This document shows, in pieces, positions 12,458-24,684 of a DNA stretch of 64,000 bases. The position numbers were made by a program, and so were the translations under genes. The first letter of the stretch is position 1, and every line of letters begins with the position of its first letter. The notes under the pieces were generated by a model, which saw only the letters and a program-made list of their open reading frames with translations, searched no databases and had not been told where the DNA came from. Source of the stretch: Galerina marginata (lineage: Eukaryota > Basidiomycota > Agaricomycetes > Agaricales > Galerinaceae); contig JAECYW010000007.1 in the NCBI GenBank assembly GCA_023014335.1, forward strand, positions 2,418,001-2,482,000. The letters run 5' to 3'.

Positions 12458-14775
12458 TAGTTTACAGGTTGATTTAGGATTTCTTTCTCAATTCATATCG
12501 TTTTTTGTGATTTGATCTTGCTGTTCTTCAGGCCTGCAAAAAGTAAAGTAGAATGACAATAACATTATGGTCAACGACAGGTGCTAAATGTGAACTACTG
12601 CTACTCTGAGCGACCTCCCTGACCATCATTGTACGTAGCAATAAAAGTCCACCTTTTTTTATCATCAAGCACAGTGCTGCAAATGCAGCCATGGCTGCTG
12701 CATCACCTCCTTATCTACTGTTCTGCTGCTCCTCCTCGTAGGTCAAAGTATGCAGTTTCGCAGGCATATACCAAGTTGCCGCTGGTTGTTGCAGGAGCAG
12801 CACTGGCCTCCCTGTGTCCTCTGCTGCGCTTATCGTCATCCAGGGTAAAGCTCAAAATTGTAATATACTCTCGTACCTGATGAAATAGTCATAGTTGGTG
12901 ATGACACTTTCAACTGAGCTGGCACATCCGTGGTGACGGCGGAGGTGCTGGCAAAGGCAGTACTTGATTGCATCATCGCAGGAGGGTTTTTGAAAGAGGC
13001 GCCGTGTCTGTGCAGACTGGCATTGGTGCTGGCGTAGACGGCACTTGATTTCTGGGTCAAAGGAACGCTCCTGCGGCGGTGGCTGCTTTGCGCGGGTACT
13101 GAGGCAATAGTACATTGTTGTTGGTGACAGTGTTGCAGGGGATAGTACAGGTGTTGGAGGTGGTACAGACAGCATTTCTTGAAGATTCGGGGTGCTCGCG
13201 GTGGTCCATGGGTTGACTCCTTCGATCCCGTATGGTGTATTGGTGCGCCGCGGGGTGGTACAGTCGTCCTCTGCAGCCTTCAGGTGGTAGTCGGCCCACA
13301 TACCTATACAAGGCGAGGGGCGCACGACTCGGCGGCGGGTAATTGAGGTGGGCGGGAGTAGTTGACAGCGATCATTTGAGTCGGAGACAGGCGTCCTGCG
13401 CAGCGAAGTGAGGGCGTGAAGTGGGAGAGATGGGGAAACCACAGAAATCATTTCCGTGATTCTCCACGGTGGTGTGACACGGCGATGCGGTCCGCCGGTC
13501 ACGTGAGGTTTGAATTTGACCTTCGAGTTTGAACCTCACGACTCACCTCAACCGCCACCACCACCATCCAAAGAGTTCAGCGCCACAGCCAACGAAGACT
13601 GCCAGCAGCGCCATGAATTGCATCCGCTCCATGACCACTCCAGGTACGTGGCCAATTACCTGGCAACTAGGTACTAACCAACCCCCCCCCCGAAGGTTTG
13701 TACAACCGCCTTCGACAAATGGCATCAAATGTCGAAAACGCCACCTCTTGCTTCCTCCGCTCTGCCATTTCAAATGGCATTGAGCCCGGAGGACGCTTCT
13801 CCCGCTGCCTCTGCCCTATCACGTCGAACGATGTTGAGAAATGAGCATGCAGTTCATGCTTCCCCACATCAACCCAACCCAGTCCCGTGCGCCCCTCCTC
13901 CAAGCGATGTGGGCCGGGCTCAACCACTCACCAACCCAACACAAAGCCACACGCAGGCCAGTAGGGACGAGGCAGCAAAGGAGGCGGCGAGGCGAGGAAG
14001 GTGCGAGACGAGAAAGGCGGCGAGGCGAGGTGGCGAGGAAGGTGGCGAGCTAGGCGGCAGGAAGCACCTCCTCGTTGTTCAATGGAGCAACGAGGCAGGC
14101 GGAGTACGCTGCTCTCGTCGCCTTTCGACGGGGCGCGAGGTGGACGGCAGGTAACTCCCCCCCTGGTCGTTCAATGGAGCAACGAGGCACGCGGTGTACG
14201 CCGCTCTCATCGTCCTTCTACAGGGCGACGAGGCAGGCGGCGGCATGCCACCCTCATTGTCATTTAACAGGGCAGCGGAGCGGGCAGTGCGCACGCACCA
14301 CCTGCCCACCTCGTCATTCGACAGGGCTGTGGAGCAGGCGGTTGCAAGCCACTGCCCCACCTTGTTGTTTGATGGGGTAGCGAGATGGGTGGTGCACACC
14401 ACCACCCCTTTGTCGACATTCGACGACGCTAGGTGCTGGGCACCACCACCCCACCTTGTTGCCTGGTGGGGTAGCAAGATGGGCGGTGCACACCACCGCC
14501 CCTTCCTCGTCTTCGACGACGCTGCGAGGTGGGTACCACCACCCCTTATTGTCTTCTGACAGGATGGCAAGGTAGGTGGTGGGTGCACCACCGGCCGTCG
14601 TTATCCTTTGATGTGGCTGTGAGGCGGGCTGCTGCTTTGTCGTCTTTGACAAGGCTTATGCTGCCATCAATTGATAATGCCGCCGCCGCCGCCGTTGGAC
14701 TGCTTGTTCATTTTAGACATAGTAGGTTTCAATACATGTATATTTGATTTGATGGTAATTTTAAATTGATATTTA
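12458..14775. repeat. Degenerate GC-rich tandem repeats inside the CACTA-like element
   Basis: This is the non-coding centre between the two convergent genes. From about 14060 to 14650 a unit of roughly 60-65 bp recurs in diverged form, carrying variants of CGACGAGGCAGGCGG and short palindromes such as GGTGGTGCACACCACC. From about 12640 to 13500 there is looser repetition built on GGTGCTGGC and GCAGG motifs. A run of nine cytosines lies near 13681. The many overlapping open frames are consequences of the composition, not genes. Confidence 0.6.
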
Positions 14776-17700
14776 TTAACGGCGCCCTCTATTTAATGCC
14801 CAACAGACAACCAGTGTCTCCTTGTGAATTCCATAAGTCCCTTCAGGTCGTAAGAAAGTGGTGAGATGTGTCACAATATGAGTGGACTCAATAATGACAA
14901 GTTCGTTTGAAGGCTCTGCATCAACAATTCGAGTTTGAAACCCAGAATAGTGGGAAAATGGGCTTTTTCCTTCCTCGTGAGTTGGCAGTGGCCGATGTGG
15001 GCAGACCACTAAAAAGTTGTGCATTGACAACTCAAGGGGAAGCCTCCAAATTGTTTGAATAAATCCTGTATCGTGACTGCGTGTTAGAGGATTGTAGAAG
15101 TAAATGGCACTATTGCCTTTGTGCGATTTTTGGCAGCTAAAAGTATGTTCACCGCGGTGCACTTGAAGAGGCCGCTGTGCTTGTGGTGGTAGAATATTGG
15201 AGTTTGGGGGGTGTGGAAAGGCATCACAGGCTCGGTATGGCCGTCCAGAATTATTTAGATACTGAAGTAAGGCACTATACTCATTTGCACTGAGGTTGGG
15301 TGCCTTGGCCAAGACAATGGCAACTTCTGTAGGATTGAGCACAGCTGGAGAACCATCCACAGACACATTGATTGGCTCTAGAATATCAGCAAGCTCTTTT
15401 GATCCCATTTCCACTTTGTCATGCAAAAAGGCATCAACACGAGCCCTGCGGCTCATCTGACGGAGCATTGTAAGATCCAAGTCCACTTGAACAGAGATTA
15501 AGAGCAATCCAGTTTCAGAATAACAAATTTAAAAGACATACTGAGCCGTCGATTTGTGTTGATCTTCTGCAACATCCCATTCAATCGCTCACCAAAAAAC
15601 TCGCTCAAAGAAGGTAGTGGACCCCAACGTTTCATTAAATCACCATTGTGCATTGCATAGTGGTGATTGGGTTTTGATGAGTGGTGAGGAAATAGTTTTT
15701 GGATAATAGACCGATACTGAATATAATGGTAGGTGTATGCATCAGCATCAGCATTGCAGGTCTTGAATGAAGAAATCAGATTTGTTGCAGAAACCAAATG
15801 GTGGAAGCATTCCAAGTGCTGGTGGTGATGATCAGTTGCATTAGGGATATGCCAGAATTCAGGAATGATGAGTGGAAAGATGCAGATAAAAAGTGTGAGG
15901 TATTCCTGAGCTTTGAGTTTGCCGTGACTTGGTTCTCCAAGGTTTGTTGGTGGCCGTTGTACCCAGGTTGGAAGAGTAATATTACGAATGCAGTCCTGGA
16001 TTGCGTGAAGTTCTTTATCTGTGAATTTGAAAGCTGGGGTGTCAAGAGGAATAAAATCAGGATCATCATCATCATCATCATCGACCAAGTCCCGCCAGTG
16101 AGATGTTGGAGTAGGTGTTGTTGACAAAGAAATGCTGGATGGTTGTGAAGGAATAGAAGGAGAAGGGGAAGGGGAAGGAAAAGGTGGCATTGAATGCTGC
16201 ATTGATTCTGCAGCTTCAGCATAGTGCTGGGCTGCCTCCTGACGGAGATCATCAAGTTCAGAAGCAGAGTCGGAAATATCTGCATCTGTCCACTGCTCAT
16301 CACGGTCCATTTCCTTGATTTTCTCCTCTTCTTTCTCATCGCGCCCAATACCCCAAAGTGTGCGAAGGTGGTTTTTAAGAACACCCTCAAGCCAGTTATG
16401 TAGAAAGCCCAGAATAATATGTTTAACAGGGTCCCAGTATGGCAGGCGATATAGTGGTGTCCAACGTACACCTGTTGCTGTTTCCTGAGCCATTCGTCGT
16501 GCCTTGGTTGGTTCATTTAGCCATGCATCTGCCTGGGCTCGTACTTCAGCACTGTTCCGTGCCTGCCAAGATCCAAGGTTCAGATCTTCTATCTGATCTT
16601 GAGTGCAGAGACAAAAGGAGCAGTACATTGTTGCTGCATGTGCCAGAAATCCAGAAACCTTGTTACTTGCCTCAAGATCTGCAATCAGAGGTGCCACTTT
16701 TACTTGCACATCAACACCATCAGGTTTTTCAAATGTCGGTACAGCTTGACCTGGTGCAGCAGCATATTTAGCAACAGCTGTGATGACAGGATCAAGAAGA
16801 TGAGAGATAGTTGTGGTGCCAGGGGCATGAGGAGCAGGTGTCATGCCAATAAGACACATATTTTCAGGTCGATAGCGGAGATGTAGTGGTAGGTTTAAGC
16901 AGTACAGCATAATAGCACCAGAAGATGCTTTTTTGCCTATTAATATATTAAATATTATTTTTTATTACTGAAAAAATTCACATACCAGCAATTTTATTGG
17001 TAAAGGGATTAAACCAGTCAACATAGATCCCAAATACTAAATGATAAGGTGACTGAAGAAAGAAATATAGGTCTTTCCATGCAGGACTGTCATGAACATC
17101 ATGCATATAAGCACCAAATGCTGCTGGTGGGCGGTTTAACCGTTGGCGAAAGGTTTCATGAAGACTTTCTTCTATGATTTTCCGGGATAAAAAAAACCGA
17201 AGCCAAGAATCAAAAGACTGGGTGGTGTACAGACATTGAGGGACCCATTTCGGTCCAGTCTGAGTATTCTGAAGTTTCCATAGCTCAGCCATGCAAGGTT
17301 GGGATCTGGGAGATGCCTTCCATTGACATCGCCAAGGAATTGGGCGAAGAATGAGTGAAAAACATTTAGGGCAGCAAGCAGTCCGAATGATTTGCGGCTC
17401 TATTGAGTATAGTCGATATATGGTGCGGACATCACGAGGAAGTTTGATGGTGGATAGTGTGGCACGGAAGCCAGATGACTGAAGAGCCAATTCAACAATT
17501 TGGAGAGTAAAAGAAAGAATGAGTTGAATGGCTTGTAGGGTTTTGTTAGCAACAGAACGGCTCATTCCAGCTCTTGTATGGAGCCAGACCACAAGAGTAC
17601 AGATCATCTTGACAATAACAGCATCAAAAAATGTAACCTCTATAAAATATGAATTATCAAGATGCAGAAATGAAAAAAAGTGATTTACCCTTGAGTGTAT

Positions 17701-17908
17701 TCAAATCTCGAGCCTGCCTTGGTACTGAGCTTGTGGATGCCTGCAGAGCAGGGGTAGGTGATGTGGACTGGGCCCGGTGACCATGTTTATCCCGTCTTTC
17801 ATGCATTGAACGTATTGATCCATCAACTTGTTGCCCCGGTTGTTGCACCCCATGTATAGTAACAGTCCTTTTACTGCAGAATGAACATCTGCATATCACT
17901 TGAGGCAT
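14776..17908 (-). CDS. TNP2-like transposase of the CACTA-like element
   Basis: Transposase expected to cut the element at its TIRs. Four exons in frame give about 1,000 residues. The N-terminal exon has a cysteine cluster (CRCSFCSKR). Then come a helical region and the core YMHDVHDSP ... FGIYVDWFNPFTNKIAGKKA, which aligns by eye with the plant TNP2 block containing DGFNPFG. It is followed by MLYCLNLPLHLRYRPENMCL and PHAPG. Further on are YWDPVKHIILGFLHNWLEG and an acidic linker with a run of six aspartates encoded by a CAT microsatellite, then SEFFGERLNGMLQKINTNRR. The last exon follows M/RQMSRRARVDAF. No stop or frameshift was seen. Many agaricomycete genomes carry relatives. Catalytic acids cannot be assigned with certainty by eye. 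Confidence 0.82.
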
Positions 17909-18086
17909 GGTAGCAGGAGAAGAACATATAATTTGGTGTTATCACGAATCCGCGGATACGCCGCTTGACTACCACAGCCACAGGACCAGGATTACGTTAT
18001 ACAAGATCACCTGATTTTATATATTTTTAGGTTTCTCTCGCCGTCTGCCAAACACCTTCCCAACGCCTTCCCAACACCTTTCGTAC

Positions 18087-18133
18087 GCCTTAAGGGCGCC
18101 GAAATTTCAGCGCCTCAAGGTTTGCCTCCGGTG
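18087..18133 (-). repeat. Right terminal inverted repeat of the CACTA-like element
   Basis: Reverse complement starts CACCGGAGGCAAACCTTGAG. It pairs with 10418-10464 with about four mismatches and is followed directly by the duplicated ACT at 18134-18136. Confidence 0.9.
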
Positions 18134-19710
18134 ACTGTTGACTAAAATGGTTCACAAGATGCTGCAGAGTCTGGTTGACACTCCAGCCGACTTTGAGCGT
18201 CACAACAAAATGTGCGTAATCATTTGTAAACTACGACTCACAGAGGAATCGTTCTGACGAAGGTTTAACCATCTTATAGGCTCTCGATATCCCTCCCCAT
18301 GATGTTGATGTACGGATATGAGGTTAAATCATTTGAAGATCCCTGCGTCGTCGCTGCTGACCGTAGCATAACTCTTGGTGCTCACCTGCTACTACCCGGT
18401 TCAAGTCTCATCAATGTGTTCCCCGTGCTCGCCTACATCCCCAAGTGGTTCCCTGGCGCCAAATCTCAGAAGATAGCTGCCGAAGTGAAGAGATTAACAG
18501 ACGAGATGGAGAGAATTCCAATGGAATTTGCAAAAGAACGCGTTGTAAGTCGTATTTTAATTATTACAACAAGAATGCTTGAATACCTCGACCAGAAAGA
18601 AGGAACGGCCATACCATCTCTGGTTTCCGACTTCTTGGAACGGAAGTATAGTAGCGGGGCTTCTATCGAAGAAGAAGAGATGATTAAAAATGTGGCGAGT
18701 ACTGTATATGGTGGTAAGCTATTCAATTTATTTAAAGCACTGGAGTGGTGCCATATACTTACTTTTATGCAGGCGCTTCGGATACCGTATGCTATTTCAT
18801 ACCATCTTTCCCTCACATGATTCTCATAAACAAGCAGACAATTTCTTCGAGTGGGACGTTTCTGTATGCGATGGCCGCAAATCCAGACGTTCAAAAGAAA
18901 GCCCAAGTCGAAATTGATCGCGTCATTGGTTCAAATCGCTTGCCAGTATTCGAGGACCGTCAATCCCTTCCATACGTGGAGGCAATATATCGGGAAGTCA
19001 TGCGCTTTCGACCACCCGCTCAACTGGGCATACCGCATAGCCTCTCGGAAGACGACTACTACAAGGGTTTCTTCATTCCCAAAGGTGAGATATTGATGTA
19101 CATGTCTGGCGGAAATATTAACTACTTGTTTAGGAACCACGATCTTCGCCAACATATGGTCAGTCCTTCGACCCTGTGGTGTTAATATTAACAAGGGCTT
19201 GTTTAGGGCTATGACACACGACGAGACGGTGTACTCGGAACCACTCAAATTCAAACCCGAACGCTTCTTCGACGAAGGCGGTAAGCTGAATAACGACGAT
19301 AAGATTTTGGCATATGGGTTTGGGCGGAGGGTATGTGCCGGAAAATATGTCGCCAGCTCCACAGTGAGTCTTGAAAATTTCCTGCCCAAAATTCAAGATC
19401 ATTTATACACGTGTATAGATGTGGTTAATGATGGCGTGCGTGCTGGCGTCATTTGACATCGTGAAGTCCAAAGACAAGCATGGAAATGATATCGAGATTG
19501 ATCACAGTTACGAAGATTTTGGGCTTCTCAAGTGGGTCCCTTTCTTTGTCCAGGATTAATTTACGTTGACGTCGTGTCACAGCCATAAAGCAAAATATCT
19601 GTGTTCATTTGTGCCCCGATCGCAGTTGGCTCGACAGTTAATCGCGGATACAAGACAGTCATGATGCAGCGTATAAATTAGGCCGAGTAGATTGGGTAAT
19701 TTGGTAATTT

Positions 19711-20470
19711 TTACTGTAGACTTCTTCCGCTGTAAAGTAAGACGGTAGAGACGACACACGCCTCGAAAATTCCGGCTTGAAATGCCTCGCTGGTTAATTC
19801 GAGGACAACTTTACAGGCATCGCTACTCAGTCTGATCCTCGCATACTCTTCTGGTGAATTTGTTCCGGTGTTATACAACTACAGAAATCAATACCGCGTC
19901 ACTAACTCAAAAGGCAAGAAGACGTACATATGTTCCTTTCGCATGAGGCACCCATGCATATGTTCTGCCCCCGATTGTCATGGTTCGATATCTAAGAGGT
20001 AGCTTAGAATATTAAATAAAAAATTTGAAGACTACAACAACATACTTCTGATCAGCGGAAAGTTCTAGGAACTGCGCTGTGGGTTGATGAACAACGACAT
20101 CCTTCACCTCGACAGAAGGGTGTCGAGCCCATTGGATTGTCGCAATTTGAATCCCCGGCTTCGAAATGATAGTTGTAGAACCTCTGGTCGACACATCAAA
20201 ATATTTGAGGTCGTTAGGTCCAGTGACAAGGCAATTCCAGATATTGGGGTTTAACGCGAACGTGAATTTTAAGATGGTCGTCGCGTCATGTCGAGCGGGA
20301 AGCACGCCAAAGGTAGGCGAAGAAACAGGGTTTCTTTGCCATGATAGCTCGTTAATGGAGTACTCGTTCTGTGGGTTCTTCCAGCCGGCTTGAGCGTATG
20401 GATTGTTGGTGTACATGTTGCAATGTGGAAAAGTAGTTGAGAGCGGATGTTGGTATGCTCCAATCTTCAA
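19711..20470 (-). CDS. DUF6593-type protein
   Basis: Three exons (20470-20046, 19991-19928, 19878-19711) join in frame to about 218 residues. The protein contains LKFTFALNPNIWNCLVTGPN, followed by a strand-rich section (STTIISKPGIQIATIQWARH). Then come MTIGGRTYAWVP and a final block ending EARTLSS-like residues (SDACKVVLELTSEAFQAGIF, then EACVVSTVLLYSGRSLQ). This order matches the agaricomycete DUF6593 domain as I know it: a small all-beta fold of unknown function, usually in multi-copy families. The start could also be the methionine about 18 residues in (MYTNNPYAQ). It lies just downstream of the P450 cluster, on the opposite strand; no functional link is implied. Confidence 0.75.
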
Positions 20471-23400
20471 GTAAATGCGGTTTTATTCCACAACCCAAGG
20501 CAGTGACTTAGTCAGGACTGCCAGTGCAGCTCAGTAATGATTTCGAAGATTTGAGATATAAACGCACTTGGGAGTCACATATGAAGCATGTACTAGCAGA
20601 ACCCAGTGGTCAATAGGCACTCAAAGAGTGCATTTCAAACGCAGCAGTGCCTTCAGCCTTGTTGTCTGATTCAATGGAGCTTATTTTATTGGAGAACTAT
20701 TCAAAACCCGAGCTAAGAAATAATTTGAGGCCCTACTCAGGTATGAAAATGAGATTGGAGACGCGTTGAGCAGAACAGCCTCAGGGCGACAAGGGGCAAG
20801 CAAGGAACTACCCTCTCGTCTACAGGGGCATGGCCCTCAAGCCGTGCGCAGGTATTAATGGACCTATAACACTCTATTAGGATGTGACGTTTGACGGTAG
20901 AAAATAAACACTTTCTGATCCGATCATTTAAGTGGACCTGTAGGGACGGAACAATGTATTCCGGACAAGTTAAGACTCTTGTTAGAGAGGAAAAAATGTT
21001 GGTCAAACGAGAGAAATAGCACCCTTCAGTTCGGAACCGGAAGAGATAGGCTGTCTGGCAGTGTTGGTTGCGTTTGACCCAGGCCATTGACTCGAATCCT
21101 GAGTCACTGATTGGATTTGATCCTACTGCGCGACGACGATTTCTTAAATCAATCAAAAGACAGCCTCAGTTGACTTTGTTGAAGAGAAGATGACACATTC
21201 TTCATAGCACTCCACAAATGCTAGTAGCTACCGCATATACTACATGTACTCACAAGTCTTCTAAAGCGCAGCGATATCAACGAATTGAATTTGCACTTGT
21301 GCCATTGGAGCTTGCCGTTGATGATGAGCCATTAAATGCGGAATGGGCGGGGAGCTCGGCAACTGAGGGGACATCTTCATTGGCGCTTGTGCTTTAGAAA
21401 AACCTGTGTTTGATTAAGCAGATTAGTTTCGTTTCGGAAACGGGAGGGAAATGACTCGAAAGTCAAAGACTGGGAATGACTGAAAAACGAGCATAAAAAT
21501 AAGACGAACAAATACAGGCCGGACTGAGAAAAGGGATGGAGAAAGGAAGAGGCACCATCCAACGGACTCTCCTCCAACTAACTCGCTTGCAGGCATGACG
21601 GCCAATGAGGAGCTAGAGAGAGTCTGACAAGGTAACGCACTGCACCATCTCCACCCCATACAGGTTGTCGGGCCTCAGTGTTTGCATCGCTTTGAGCGAC
21701 GAAAGAGCTTCGCGTCGCTGGCTAGCCTTACGCAGACAGCGAATCCAACACTACGAAAAGAATTTCAAAACCATTGCTGCATCCCCAAAGCTAGGGTTGT
21801 TTGGTAGTTTATTGAGCACCTTGACACGCTCGACCTATCAAAGGAAAACACAACCCAGCTAGGCAGAGCGCCAACAACATATCAATAGAATGAGAGGCAT
21901 CTTCGCCAAGCAGGAGGAATACCCAAGAAAGGCGAGCGCAATTCTGGGCGAATAAACATGGTGGCGCTATCTATTCCTCTATGCAAAAGAAGAGATAGAG
22001 AAGGAAGAAGGAACAGAAGAAAGGCGACAGACAGAAAGTAACAGCGGAAATGAAGTTTCAACGGTACAGGGATGAATGAGCAGAAGATGAGAAAAGAAAA
22101 TGGAAGATAAGGAGAGGCCACGAACCTATTCACACGTAGTAGTTGTCCCAGACTTCTGTCGCCAAAACGTATAGACAGAGAGGAGAGCCTCCGCCCGATT
22201 ACTGATCAGAGATTGAGATAATGTCGAGGATAGTACGTCAGGAGGCCAAATAATAATCCTAAGGCCGACAGTGACACCGATGTGCCACCCAGTTGCCTGG
22301 AAGGAGAAAAATAGAAGTTCGAAGTGGACGAGGTGCGAACAGAGGAAATCAGAACCCAGATGATCAGAAAAACACAGAAAAAAAATCAACGAATGGAAAA
22401 AGAAAGGTGGAACAAAAACGACCTACGATCAAGAACAACCAGAAGACGTCGCAGTATCACCCGGCCTAAGACTGACGCACAATAAGACTATGGGGTGATC
22501 GAGAACTGCGCAATCACGACGCTGCTGCAGAAAAAGTCGTCAGAGAGAGTAGCACAGTAATGTCCTCGAAACCAAGGTCAGAAATGTTGTCAAGGCTAGG
22601 GTAGTCGACAAGTTAGGGAGTGGTGCTTGAAGTTGCATGGCTAAGAACAAAAGGAAGAACACCAGAGCTGGAGTAGACGCTGTGTTCATGCTCGAGGACG
22701 CGGAAACACCTGTGAGCCATGAAAGGGAAGATTAGTATAGTCTAGCGATGAGAATAAGATGACGAAAGACCCATCTGGATGGGTCAAGAAAGAAGGAGAC
22801 AAGCCACATCCAACATCGATCTTGTTGTTTTCTGTGTGGGAGTTCCGTTGATAAGAGAAAATTTAGATCTCCGCTGTGATTTCTGAAGCCGTCTTCCAAT
22901 CATTCCTTTTGCTGTGACTCAGGACGAGCAGGAATCCAGTATCAATCCACCTCTCCCTCTCTGCGTTAAGCGATGCCGAATACGAGGTATACACCGCGCG
23001 CTTGCGCGATCTCGTCGACGAGGATGGCCATTCCGAAGAAGGAAAGAACTGGAACGACAAGAAGAGCTTGAGGACAACGCTTGCTCGAACGGGTGGGTTT
23101 CAGAGTCCGGACTGTAGGGGATTCAGAGGTGGCATAGATGCGGTATGTCTTTCTCATTAGCGGCTTTCTCGTTGTCGTGAGGTTTTCTCTCTTCCTTATC
23201 ATGATAGTTGTCTGATTCCGAGATTATCAATAGATCCCGGATACCGTCCACTTCGATTTATGAACGTATCGTGTACACCGCTATGGCAGAATTGTGTACA
23301 CCCGTTTGTAACTAATTGCTAATTCATGCATGACCTGCCCCTTCAAATCATCACGTTTAAGCTGTGAATTGTATGCCCAGACCCAATGTCTCGGAAGCTC

Positions 23401-24165
23401 CCACTTGTTCACACGTACTCAACCCGACCAAATGTAAATATTTGACATGAGGATGTGCTTTCTCGTGGACGCTCGGAAATCATAGTTCAATTGTGCATGG
23501 GAACATTACGAGCTCTCAGTTTCATAACTGATTGGAGTAAACTTACAGGAGCGGACCCTTTCTAATGTGTTGGGGCTCACAATCACTACAGAACCTCCAG
23601 ATTTCGTCATCTGTTCTTAATAACAACCAGGCCCGAAGGCTGCAATTAAATTTACATTTCGGTAGCTGTTTAAATTTCCGCCCCGCATCAATTGCTCGTG
23701 TGTACAACTGCGAGCTTTATCCCCAGCGTTGGCGCCGATTATTCAAAAGAACGGAACAGCCGCGATTTTCGGAGCAGGCGAGATGCATTGTCGGTCCTCA
23801 ACAGGGAGGAGGGAAAGCACGACGCGTTGATGAAGGAGGCGCGTGGGTTGGGCGCGAGAAGTGACTCCCGCGTTCGTCTTCGAAAGGACGGAGTCTCGAA
23901 ATTCGGAACATTCTGTGGGGACTCGGATCTTCGGATCAGCACAGTTCGGACTCTCAAATTGAGGAGTGTTCCGAAAGAATTCGGTGCACGTGCTCTGACG
24001 ATTTTCATTTGGTGGATCTATATTTAGAAAGACCAGCGTCAGTTTTTTGGCGCTTATAATGTAACTTTAGAATGACTAGGTGATTTAAGTGAATAACAGG
24101 GTGATATTGTTTTCAAGAGTCAAGATTGATATATTATTAATATTATTGAGATAATTATTGAACCG
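20471..24165. other. Gene-poor stretch
   Basis: No gene could be assembled. From about 21400 to 22400 the sequence is purine-rich on the plus strand and yields spurious minus-strand frames. An isolated open segment at about 22960-23145 on the plus strand reads LSDAEYEVYTARLRDLVDED and then KNWNDKKSLRTTLARTGGFQ, with a possible acceptor before it and donor (GGTATGTC) after it. It looks like a real but orphan exon or gene remnant of unknown family. The region 23690-24030 has open frames without recognisable content. Confidence 0.4.
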
Positions 24166-24225
24166 TTGAAGCCAATAACGCTTTCGTCTAATCCGCCATC
24201 ATCACTCCTACCGTCAACTACTACA

Positions 24226-24684
24226 ATGTCTATCCAATCCAACTCTTCCATCGGTCCAATGCACTTCAGGCTTGCGTGGCTCGACACATGCTATCCGGCG
24301 AATAGGAGTGGTCGTCTTGCGATGGAACGGATCGTCCAACAAGCCATGACATTTTTAAAGGTCGATTTGGTTGGGGCCTATGGCTGGGACGCGATCGAGG
24401 ATTCAATTGTTGTCATCAGGTGAGTCTTTATTGACTTTTCGAATCTCGCTCGCTCACCTACATGCAGCTCTGATTTCCACGCGTCGAAGACCGAAGGCCA
24501 CCATCATTGGACTGGACAACTACATCAAAGCGATGGTCATTACCTGGGGGGATTGCACATATTCCATCCTTTGAACCCGGACGACACGCCGGACTACCAA
24601 GATAGGGAGTTGGACAACCAGGATTCGTTCTGGGTACAGGAGGGGTTAGACCACTACCGGAGCAGGTTGAGGTATCTGGACTGA
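24226..24684 (+). CDS. Small hypothetical protein
   Basis: Two exons (24226-24419 and 24468-24684) join across a 48-base GT-AG intron to give about 137 residues starting MSIQSNSSIGPMHFRLAWLD. An in-frame upstream ATG at 24166 would add 20 residues. The protein is histidine- and aspartate-rich in its second half (KTEGHHHWTGQL, HIFHPLNPDDTPDYQD) and ends WVQEGLDHYRSRLRYLD. I do not recognise the family. The clean splice, the joined frame and the low-complexity-free composition argue for a real gene. Confidence 0.5.

Larger units (their letters stand above)
10418..18133. mobile_element. CACTA-like (CMC superfamily) DNA transposon, 7716 bp
   Basis: Bounded by about 47 bp terminal inverted repeats beginning CACCGGAGGCAAA and ending TTTGCCTCCGGTG, and flanked by the 3 bp duplication ACT inside exon 3 of the third P450. 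It carries two convergent multi-exon genes: a plus-strand accessory protein (10738-12457) and a minus-strand TNP2-like transposase (14776-17908). GC-rich degenerate tandem repeats lie between them. Both genes have open frames across all their introns, and the two TIRs differ at about 4 of 47 positions. The copy may therefore be autonomous and recent. The termini are CACCG rather than CACTA, so assignment to the superfamily rests on the transposase, the 3 bp duplication and the two-gene layout. Confidence 0.85.
9877..19664 (+). pseudogene. Cytochrome P450, third paralog, interrupted in exon 3 by a transposon
   Basis: The 5' part (9877-10417) encodes the membrane anchor, hinge YPPGPKPKPLIGN, the RASKYSDRP region and the C-helix (GDKWRMHRKICQQNF). 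Translation then runs into the CACTA-like element. The gene resumes at 18134 with the exon 3 remainder (LTKMVHKMLQSLVDTPADF). It continues through GASDTTISSSGTFLY, EVMRFRPP, FKPERFFDEG and the haem loop YGFGRRVCAGKYVA to TGA 19662-19664. Removing the element and one copy of the ACT duplication restores the frame exactly at the position seen in the two paralogs. No other damage was seen, so the insertion alone appears to inactivate the gene. Unlike its paralogs it lacks the intron after GFGRR. Confidence 0.88.

Noticed and set aside
13841..14652. Several overlapping GC-rich open frames on both strands in the CACTA-like element
   Set aside because: All frames are open because of degenerate GC-rich tandem repeats; none has recognisable domains or splice structure.
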